A stretch of 64,000 nucleotides of DNA, taken from the NCBI RefSeq assembly GCF_000716595.1, contig NZ_JNXC01000016.1, forward strand, positions 1-64,000, in the 5' to 3' direction. The notes under the pieces are model-generated. The model did not search any database. It saw nothing but the letters and a program-made list of their open reading frames with translations, and was not told the origin of the DNA. Each line of letters begins with the position of its first letter. The first letter of the stretch is position 1. A program made the position numbers and the translations under genes. The stretch comes from Saccharothrix sp. NRRL B-16314. GTDB lineage: Bacteria; Actinomycetota; Actinomycetes; Mycobacteriales; Pseudonocardiaceae. Below, in pieces: positions 41,348 through 48,010 of this stretch.

Positions 41348-42406
41348 ATGAGTTCGTCGACCGAACCGGACGCCGGTGCCGGGCCGGAGAAGGCGGTGAA
41401 GGGCACCGTGTCCATCTCGTCCATCGCGGCCGAGGCGGGCGTGTCCATCCCGACCGTCTCCAAGGTGCTCAACGGACGTCCGGACGTCGCCGCCGACACT
41501 CGTGCCCGGGTGGAGAGCGTCATCGAGCAGCACCGGTACCGGCGACGGCGGGCACGCCAGTCGTCCCGGCCCGCCCTCATCGACCTGGTCTTCCACGAGA
41601 TGAACTCGGCCTGGTCGACGGAGATCATCCGCGGGGTCGAGCTGGCCGCCGCCAACGAGCGGGCGGCCGTCGTGCTGTCCGAGCTGGGTGGTGAGCACCG
41701 GCCGCGCCGCGAGTGGTTCGACGACCTCCTGGCCCGGCGTCCGCTCGGCGTCATCCTGGTGCTGGCCGGGCTGGACGCCGAGCAGCGGCGTCAGCTCACC
41801 ACCCGCAACATCCCGTTCGTCTTCGTGGACACCGCCGGTGAGCCGCCGCCCGGTGTGCCCACCGTGGGATCGGCGAACTGGGCCGGTGGCCTGGCCGCGA
41901 CCCGGCACCTGCTCGGACTCGGGCACCGCCGGATCGCGGTCATCTCCGGGCCGACGACCATGCTGTGCAGCCGTGCCAGGGTCGACGGCTACCGCAGCGC
42001 GCTGGAGGCGGCGGACATCGTCGTCGACCCGGACTTCGTCCGCTACGGCGACTTCTACGTCAACGGCGGGTACCGCCACGGCTTCGACCTGCTGGACCGC
42101 CCCGACCGGCCCACCGCGATCTTCGCCGGCTCCGACTTCCAGGCGCTCGGCGTGATGCGGGCGGCCCGTGAGCTCGGACTGTCCATTCCGGACGACCTGT
42201 CGATCGTCGGCTACGACGACCTGTCGGTGGGCCAGTGGGTGGGGCCGCAACTGACCACCGTGCGCCAGCCGCTGCGCGAGATGGCCACCACGGCCGCGCA
42301 CATGGTGTTCAGCCTGGCCCGCGGCCAGCGCCCGCCGAACGAGCGGATAGACCTCGCCACCGAGCTGGTCGTGCGGGAGAGCACCTGCCCGCCCAAGGGG
42401 GCTTGA
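41348..42406 (+). CDS. LacI-family transcriptional regulator of the hemicellulose locus
   Basis: 352 residues. The N-terminal HTH reads VSISSIAAEAGVSIPTVSKVLNGRPDVAADTRARVESVIEQHRYR, with the hinge region following. The periplasmic-binding-like sensor domain has IDLVFHEMNSAWSTEIIRGVELAA, FVFVDTAGEPPPGVPTVGSANWAGG, LGHRRIAVISGP, PTAIFAGSDFQALGVMRAA and DLSIVGYDDLSVGQWVGPQLTTVRQPL. It is divergent from the GH3-transporter operon and very likely represses it until a xylo-oligosaccharide or derived sugar binds. Both it and the operon carry CGAAACT sites, and another lies before GH67. Confidence 0.93.
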   Translation: MSSSTEPDAGAGPEKAVKGTVSISSIAAEAGVSIPTVSKVLNGRPDVAADTRARVESVIEQHRYRRRRARQSSRPALIDLVFHEMNSAWSTEIIRGVELAAANERAAVVLSELGGEHRPRREWFDDLLARRPLGVILVLAGLDAEQRRQLTTRNIPFVFVDTAGEPPPGVPTVGSANWAGGLAATRHLLGLGHRRIAVISGPTTMLCSRARVDGYRSALEAADIVVDPDFVRYGDFYVNGGYRHGFDLLDRPDRPTAIFAGSDFQALGVMRAARELGLSIPDDLSIVGYDDLSVGQWVGPQLTTVRQPLREMATTAAHMVFSLARGQRPPNERIDLATELVVRESTCPPKGA

Positions 42407-42484
42407 CGCGGCAGCCGGTGCGGAGCGGCCTCGCGCCGCTGTCGGGTTCGCGCGTGGCGGACGGGCTCTGCCGGTCGGGCTCCA

Positions 42485-43114
42485 CTAGTCGGGCTTGTAG
42501 GCGCGCAGGAAGGTGTCGACGGCGGCGTTCGCCACGACGCGCGTGTCGGCGGCGGACACCTTGTGGACGCCCGGGTGTGACCGGACCTCCATCGGGCCGG
42601 TGAGCAGCGCGAGGAACTGGTCGGCGGCCACTGCCGGATCGCACGGGCGCAGCCGCTCCGCCAGCGACAGCCGGGCCAGCCGGTCCGCCAGTGCTTCCCT
42701 CAGCCGGTGCGACGTGCGCTCCCGCACCACGTCGATCAGGTCCGGGAACCTGCCCGCATGCCCGTAGGCGAGCGAGCGCAGCGCGCGGGCCTGCTCGCTC
42801 GAGCACACCCGCGACAGCCGGTACGCCACGTCCTCCAACACCGCGCGCAAGTCGTCCCCCGGCTCGCGCAGCCGCTCGACGACACCGAGGTTCTCCGCCA
42901 TCACCCGGTCCGCGACGGCCAGCACGGCGTGCCGGAACAGGTTCTCCTTGTCGGTGAGGTGGTTGTAGACGGTCGGCTTGGCGACCCCGGCCTCCTCGGC
43001 GATCTCCTGCACGCACGCCTGGTCGTAGCCGCGCCGGGCGAACACGGTGAACGCGGCCTCCAGGATGGCCTGCCGCTTGTCGATCCGCCCTCGGGCCGAT
43101 GTCGCCGTCACCAC
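42485..43114 (-). CDS. TetR-family transcriptional regulator
   Basis: 209 residues (GTG 43114 or 43111). The HTH is classic: KRQAILEAAFTVFARRGYDQACVQEIAEEAGVAKPTVYNHLTDKENLFRHAV. The C-terminal ligand domain has the TetR_C form (LSRVCSSEQARALRSLAYGHAGRFPDLIDVV, AADQFLALLTGPM). It is divergent from the Dabb gene, and two TTGAAC-N6-GTTCA operators lie between, so it probably represses both. Ligand unknown. Confidence 0.9.
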   Translation of the reverse strand: MVTATSARGRIDKRQAILEAAFTVFARRGYDQACVQEIAEEAGVAKPTVYNHLTDKENLFRHAVLAVADRVMAENLGVVERLREPGDDLRAVLEDVAYRLSRVCSSEQARALRSLAYGHAGRFPDLIDVVRERTSHRLREALADRLARLSLAERLRPCDPAVAADQFLALLTGPMEVRSHPGVHKVSAADTRVVANAAVDTFLRAYKPD

Positions 43115-43142
43115 GCCATGGTAGCCCGCCGCCCGGTCCGAG

Positions 43143-43160
43143 TTGAACTCACGGGTTCAC
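43143..43160. promoter_or_regulatory. TetR operator candidate 1
   Basis: TTGAAC-TCACGG-GTTCAC: 6-6-6 inverted repeat with one mismatch, 29 bases upstream of the TetR start. Confidence 0.65.
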
Positions 43161-43202
43161 TCCAGTGGACCGGCGTGCTAGTTTCCTGAACAGGTCATCA
43201 AA

Positions 43203-43220
43203 TTGAACCAGCGAGTTCAA
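43203..43220. promoter_or_regulatory. TetR operator candidate 2
   Basis: TTGAAC-CAGCGA-GTTCAA: perfect 6-6-6 inverted repeat, 17 bases before the Dabb start. Same architecture as operator 1; centres 60 bases apart. Confidence 0.7.
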
Positions 43221-43237
43221 TCGACGGAGGGAAACCC

Positions 43238-43645
43238 TTGATAGTCAACATCTTGCGGTTCAGCTTCAAGGAGGGCACGACCGAGGAGCAGCAGGCTGCG
43301 GTGCTGGCTGCCATGAGGCGGACGGCAAGCGTGGAATCGGTGTCCTTCGGCACTGTCGGCCGGGACATCGGCGACCCGGCCGAGGGGTACACGCACGCCT
43401 ACGTCGCCGGCATCGCCGACTTGGACGCGCTTGAGCGGTACCTGCACGACCCCGTGCACGTCGAGGGAGATTTCGAGATCATCCCGCACGTGGCGTCGCT
43501 GGCGCCGGTCCGGCTCACCGACGACACCGACCCGGACCTGGGCGAGAAGGTCCTCGCGCTGCACCTGGCGAAGGCGGCGAAGTACCCGGAGTGGGGGAAG
43601 CTGATCGCATCGCTGTCCGGCGGGAAGATCCCGACGCACGCCTGA
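43238..43645 (+). CDS. Dabb-family (stress-responsive alpha/beta barrel) protein
   Basis: 135 residues. TTG at 43238 has GGAGGG seven bases upstream. The ferredoxin-like Dabb fold is shown by IVNILRFSFKEGTTEEQQAAVLAAMRR, FGTVGRDIGD, and YTHAYVAGIADLDALERYLHDPVHVEGDFEIIPHVASL, where the HDPVH-like segment is typical. Members include polyketide cyclases (olivetolic acid cyclase type) and stress proteins; no catalytic role can be assigned. The C-terminal 40 residues extend beyond the usual ~100. It is controlled with the divergent TetR gene. Confidence 0.8.
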   Translation: MIVNILRFSFKEGTTEEQQAAVLAAMRRTASVESVSFGTVGRDIGDPAEGYTHAYVAGIADLDALERYLHDPVHVEGDFEIIPHVASLAPVRLTDDTDPDLGEKVLALHLAKAAKYPEWGKLIASLSGGKIPTHA

Positions 43646-43691
43646 CGATCCGCGGTCGGCCAAGCCGGGTCGGCGGCCCGCCGGTCCGGCA

Positions 43692-43790
43692 GCCGGTTCG
43701 AACCGGCGGCCGGTCCGTTCGAACCGGCGGCCGGACCGTTCGGACCGGCGGTGGTCCGTTCGCGCCGGCAGCGGTTCAGCTCGGCGGTTC
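43692..43790. repeat. Degenerate ~21-bp tandem repeat with CGGTTCGAACCG palindrome
   Basis: About four imperfect units built on CCGTTCGAACCGGCGGCCGG. The first contains the perfect 16-base palindrome GCCGGTTCGAACCGGC (43692-43707). It lies between the convergent Dabb and reductase genes and may end transcription. Confidence 0.6.
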
Positions 43791-43792
43791 GC

Positions 43793-44857
43793 TCAGGTCA
43801 GCGGTGTGTTCGCCGGGTCCACCCGTTCGCCCTCGCGGACGGGGCCCGGCGGCGTCCCGTCGCCGAACGGCCGACCACCCAGCGCCTCGCGCCCGTGCGG
43901 GGTGACCCACCCGGACAAGTCGGGACCGGCCGGCACGATCCCGCTCGGGTTGATGTCCTTGTGGACGACGTAGTAGTGCTCCTTGATCTGCGCGAAGTCG
44001 ACCGTGTCGCCGAAACCCGGCGTCTGGAACAGGTCGCGGGCATAGGCCCACAGCACCGGCATCTCGGCGAGCTTCTGCCGGTTGCACTTGAAGTGGCCGT
44101 GGTAGACGGCGTCGAAGCGGGCCAGGGTGGTGAACAGCCGCACGTCGGCCTCGGTGATCGTGTCGCCGACGAGGTACCGCCGGTCGCGCAGCCGGTCCTC
44201 CAGCCAGTCCAACGCGGTCCACAGGCGCGCGTACGCCTCGTCGTACGCCTCCTGGCTTCCCGCGAACCCGCACCGGTACACACCGTTGTTGACCTCGGTG
44301 AACACCCGCCGGTCGACGTCGTCCAGCTCGTCGCGGCGCGCCTCGGGCAGCAGGTCGGGCGCGCCGTCCCGGTGGTGGTCGCGCCACTCGGTGGACAGGT
44401 CGAGCGTGATCTGCCCGAAGTCGTTCGTCACCACCGCGCCGGTCGTGGTGTCCACGATCGCCGGCACCGTGATCCCGCGCGGGTAGTCCGGGTCGCGCTT
44501 GAAGTACGCCTCCTGGAGGCGTTCGATCCCGAGCACCGGGTCCCGTCCGCCGGGATCGAGGTCGAACGTCCACGAGCGGGCGTCGTGCGTCGGACCGGTC
44601 AACCCCATCGGAAGCGCGTCCTCCAGGCCGAGCAGCCTGCGCACGATGATCGCCCGGTTCGCCCACGGGCACGCCCGTGCGGCGATCAGCCGGTACCGGC
44701 CGGCCTCGACCGGGAACCCGTCCCGACCGTCGGCCGTGATCCGCGTGGTGATGTACCGGGTGTCGCGGGTGAACTCCTTGCCCTTGACCGAGTAGGTGCC
44801 GCCCCGGCTGTGCTCGGGGTTCACGTCGTTCTCCGCAGCCGCCGCAGTCTCGCTCAC
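43793..44857 (-). CDS. Glutathionyl-hydroquinone-reductase-like (Xi-class GST fold) protein
   Basis: 354 residues from GTG 44857. Matches the Xi-class GST / S-glutathionyl-hydroquinone reductase family: GRYRLIAARACPWANRAIIVRRLLGLED with the CPWA active-site cysteine, VPAIVDTTTGAVVTNDFGQIT, NNGVYRCGFAGSQEAYDEAY, YLVGDTITEADVRLFTTLARFDAVYHGHFKCNRQKL, and HYYVVHKDINPSGIVPAGP. Family enzymes reduce glutathionyl-hydroquinones. Actinomycetes make mycothiol, so the thiol partner is probably not glutathione. No signal peptide. It follows the 1,033-residue exported protein gene by 37 bases. Confidence 0.85.
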   Translation of the reverse strand: MSETAAAAENDVNPEHSRGGTYSVKGKEFTRDTRYITTRITADGRDGFPVEAGRYRLIAARACPWANRAIIVRRLLGLEDALPMGLTGPTHDARSWTFDLDPGGRDPVLGIERLQEAYFKRDPDYPRGITVPAIVDTTTGAVVTNDFGQITLDLSTEWRDHHRDGAPDLLPEARRDELDDVDRRVFTEVNNGVYRCGFAGSQEAYDEAYARLWTALDWLEDRLRDRRYLVGDTITEADVRLFTTLARFDAVYHGHFKCNRQKLAEMPVLWAYARDLFQTPGFGDTVDFAQIKEHYYVVHKDINPSGIVPAGPDLSGWVTPHGREALGGRPFGDGTPPGPVREGERVDPANTPLT

Positions 44858-44894
44858 GCTTCCGAGCCTACGTCGGGTCGGTGCCGGAGGCCGG

Positions 44895-47800
44895 TCATGC
44901 CGCTCCGACCGACAGGCCGGTGAGTGCGGCATCACCCGGATGCCAGCCGTGAGCGGTGACGGCGACGTACCGGGCGGTGGTGTCGACGACCAGGTCCGCG
45001 CGGTGGTAGCGGGGTGCGGCGACGGGCGGACCGTAGGACCGGCCGTCGGTGCTGGTCGTGATCACGCAGTCCGGCACGCGGCCGGGAGCCCACACCAGCC
45101 CGACCCGCCCGATGTGGTGCGGTGCGCCGAGGTCCACGACCATGCGCCCCGCCGGGCCGGGCGTCCACGCGGTGCCAGGGTCGTCGTCCACGGCGGCGGC
45201 CGGGTCGGTCATGCCGGGTGGCAGGGGAGAGGTGGGGAACGTCGTCCGGCCGAGCGCGAGGTCGTCCAGCGGGTACGGCCGGGCCTCCGGCAGCGTGACG
45301 TCCCGGCGCACCCCGGCGGGCAGCGCGACCGGCATCCGACCGCCGTGCGCGCCCACCAGCACCATCCGCGCGACCGGTCCGGACGGCGCGCCGGTCAACG
45401 TCACGTGCGCGCCGTCGTGCACCAACGCGGTGAGACCGACCGGCACGTCGCCTTCCAGGGTGAACCGCGGCGGCTCGACGCGGGCCACCGCGCCGTCGAT
45501 CCGCAGCTCGTAGTCGGTGCCGGTCCGCGTGACGACCTGCCGACCGCGGTAGAGCCGCACCGCGGTGAGGTCCTGCCGCACGGCGACGGTCCCGGCGGCG
45601 GGCGCGTCGGACAGGTTGAACAGGCTCAGGAACCCGTCGGCCGCACTGGCGCGGACGGTGGCCGGCTCGCACGTCGGCGTGCCGCGCGCGGCGAGGGCCG
45701 CGAGGTCGACTTGCCCGGGATAGCCCTCCACGACCATTTCCGCCGCCGGCCCGTCGGACAGCACCACGGTGTCGCCGGAGACGGTGATCGGGTTCGGCGA
45801 CCCGTGCACGACGAACCCCGCACGGCCGTCCACGTCGAGCCGGCCGCCGGTGCTGCGCAGGTCGGGCTTCGGGTACTCGGCCGCCGTCGTCCACGTGACG
45901 CCGTCCGTCGACGTCTCGACCCGGTACGCGCGACCGGCCGCAGCCTCCCAGTAGAGCCGGACCCGGTCCACCGGCACGGGCGCGCCGAGGTCGACCGAGA
46001 GCCGGCTGTCCGCCCGGCCGCGGTCGGCGCGGGAGACGGCCCAGCGCGTGGTGTGGCTGCCGTCGGTCGCCAACGGGGCTTCGCGCCCGGTGTCGGAGGA
46101 GGACGCGGTCGTGGCACGGCCGCGCGCCAGGTCCGGACCGTCCGCGCCGTGGCGGGCCTCCAGGCTGAACAGCGAGTACCCGTAGGTCGGGTGCGGCGAG
46201 ACGCCGATCATGCGGACGTGCCGGGCGGTCACCGCGGCGAACACCAGGTCGTCGACCCGCGCCACCCCCGCCGGCGGGGGAACGCGGGAGTCGGCCGACG
46301 CCACGGTGACGACCCCTTCGGCCGCCGTGTACGTGCGGCTGCCGTCGAGACCGGGCACGCCGGGCATGGTCAGGTTGTGCACGTCCACCCGGCCCTCACC
46401 CGCCGCGAGCCCGGACGTGGCATAGATGATCGTCCCGGTGGGCAGGGTGGCGGTGCCGGCGTGGCCGCCCGCGAAGGACAGCAGGCTCGCCGTGCCGTCG
46501 AACCCGTCGCGGACGCGCTGGTACACCGCGACCCGGCGGCCCGAGACGGTCAAAGAAGTCGAGGGCAGCAGCATGGCCGTCGCGCCACCGACCACGAACA
46601 GCCAGTCGTCGTGCGCCGGCTGCCAGGCGAACTTGGTGTAACCCGGCTTGGTCACGGTGCCCGCCCACGCGTGGGGCGACTGGTGCGCGAGGAGGCCTGG
46701 TTCGGCACCGTAGTCCGTGGTCGCCGCGGCCTGCGCGAAGAACTCCTCCGACGACACCGGCGTGACCGGGCCGGTGCGGGCGCGCCACTCGTGCAGCAGG
46801 TAGCTGATCGCCAGCTCGGCCCGCGCCTCCGGCTCGTACTTGGCCTCACCGGAGAACTTCGCCAGCCGGTGCACCGGGGGATAGGCCTGGTAGGCGGTCA
46901 GGCGTTCGGCCAGCGCGGCCTCCGCGCGGGCCGCCAACCGGTCGCCCAGCACCTGGGAGCGGAACGCCAGCGGGATGACGTCACGGCCGTAGAGGTGCTC
47001 CCGGTCGTCCACCATCGGCATCAGCGGCTCACCCGCGTCGCTCATCGTGGCCAGGATGGTCCGCCACAACCGTTCGCCGTTCGGCTGCGCGGTCAGCACC
47101 TCCGGCAGGGGAGTGCCCGCGACCAGGAAGTGGACGGCGTTGCGGCCCGAGGTGCGCCACAGCTCTTCCTGGTAGTGCGGGCCGTACGAGCCGTGGTTCT
47201 CCACGATGAACGTGTCGTACATGTTCGTGGCCGTGTTGGCGTCGACCGGCACGCCGTCCACCACGGACGGGTTCGCCAGGTCGGCGGCGGGCAGCCCGGC
47301 CTCGTTGCGGCTCCACCGGCCGAACGCCTCGCGCCACGCGCCCGCGTCCGGGTCGTCGGCCGCCCACGCGAGCCCCGGCGCGAGCGCCTGCGCGTAGACG
47401 CCCATCTCCTCCAGCTTCGTGTCGCCCCGGTGCCCGCCCGTGAGGCCGTTGGGCGTCCACCCGCCGGAACGGGGGTCGTTGCCCGAGCCCAGTGCCGCGG
47501 TGTACGCGGCCTGACCGCGGGCGATGCGGTCCACCGCGGTCCGCGTGGCCGGGTCGAGGTCCGCCCACAGCAGGCGGGCGGCGAGGACGAAGTACGACTG
47601 GAAGGTCGTGTCCCAGAACAGGGTCCGACCCCATTCCGACCCGCCCGCCAAGACGTTGCTCGCGGCGAAGTGGCGAATCGTGGCGATGGTGTGCGCGTGC
47701 AGCACCGACTTCGGCACGCCGGTGGCGTCCTCGTCGTAGGCGCCCCTGGTCAGCAGCACCGCGTTGCCCAGGACGACGGCGAAACCGAAGTCCGTGCGCC

Positions 47801-47996
47801 GGTAGCGGCCCGCCGCCTGGTCGTACTGCTGCTCCGCCCACCGGGTGTGGCGCGACAGCACGTCGTAGTAGACGCGCGCCACCGGGTCCGCGTCGTCGGC
47901 CGCGGCGGGACGCGGTGGCAGCGCGAGACCGGGAGCCAGCGCGAGGGCGCCGCTTACTCCCACCGCGCGCAGCAGCTGTCTCCGGTTGATCCGCAT
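44895..47996 (-). CDS. Exported discoidin-domain protein of unknown activity
   Basis: 1,033 residues from ATG 47996, with GAGAAGGG upstream. Twin-arginine-like signal INRRQLLRAVGVSGALALAPG. Residues about 35-430 are predicted mostly helical with paired aromatic-rich repeats (RHTRWAEQQYDQAAGRYRRT, WGRTLFWDTTFQSYFVLAAR, MYDTFIVENHGSYGPHYQEELW), suggesting an alpha/alpha toroid as in polysaccharide lyases or heparinase-type enzymes. A beta-rich middle follows. Two F5/8-type-C-like modules occur at about 600-720 and at the C-terminus (AVDDDPGTAWTPGPAGRMVVDLGAPHHIG). Acts outside the cell, cotranscribed after GH97. No catalytic residue can be named. Confidence 0.65.
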   Translation of the reverse strand: MRINRRQLLRAVGVSGALALAPGLALPPRPAAADDADPVARVYYDVLSRHTRWAEQQYDQAAGRYRRTDFGFAVVLGNAVLLTRGAYDEDATGVPKSVLHAHTIATIRHFAASNVLAGGSEWGRTLFWDTTFQSYFVLAARLLWADLDPATRTAVDRIARGQAAYTAALGSGNDPRSGGWTPNGLTGGHRGDTKLEEMGVYAQALAPGLAWAADDPDAGAWREAFGRWSRNEAGLPAADLANPSVVDGVPVDANTATNMYDTFIVENHGSYGPHYQEELWRTSGRNAVHFLVAGTPLPEVLTAQPNGERLWRTILATMSDAGEPLMPMVDDREHLYGRDVIPLAFRSQVLGDRLAARAEAALAERLTAYQAYPPVHRLAKFSGEAKYEPEARAELAISYLLHEWRARTGPVTPVSSEEFFAQAAATTDYGAEPGLLAHQSPHAWAGTVTKPGYTKFAWQPAHDDWLFVVGGATAMLLPSTSLTVSGRRVAVYQRVRDGFDGTASLLSFAGGHAGTATLPTGTIIYATSGLAAGEGRVDVHNLTMPGVPGLDGSRTYTAAEGVVTVASADSRVPPPAGVARVDDLVFAAVTARHVRMIGVSPHPTYGYSLFSLEARHGADGPDLARGRATTASSSDTGREAPLATDGSHTTRWAVSRADRGRADSRLSVDLGAPVPVDRVRLYWEAAAGRAYRVETSTDGVTWTTAAEYPKPDLRSTGGRLDVDGRAGFVVHGSPNPITVSGDTVVLSDGPAAEMVVEGYPGQVDLAALAARGTPTCEPATVRASAADGFLSLFNLSDAPAAGTVAVRQDLTAVRLYRGRQVVTRTGTDYELRIDGAVARVEPPRFTLEGDVPVGLTALVHDGAHVTLTGAPSGPVARMVLVGAHGGRMPVALPAGVRRDVTLPEARPYPLDDLALGRTTFPTSPLPPGMTDPAAAVDDDPGTAWTPGPAGRMVVDLGAPHHIGRVGLVWAPGRVPDCVITTSTDGRSYGPPVAAPRYHRADLVVDTTARYVAVTAHGWHPGDAALTGLSVGAA

Positions 47997-48010
47997 GGTC
48001 GTCGCCCTTC

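Noticed and set aside
43692-43707. GGTTCGAACC, resembling the tRNA T-arm
   Set aside because: It is part of a repeated perfect palindrome; no acceptor, D or anticodon arm can be built around it.
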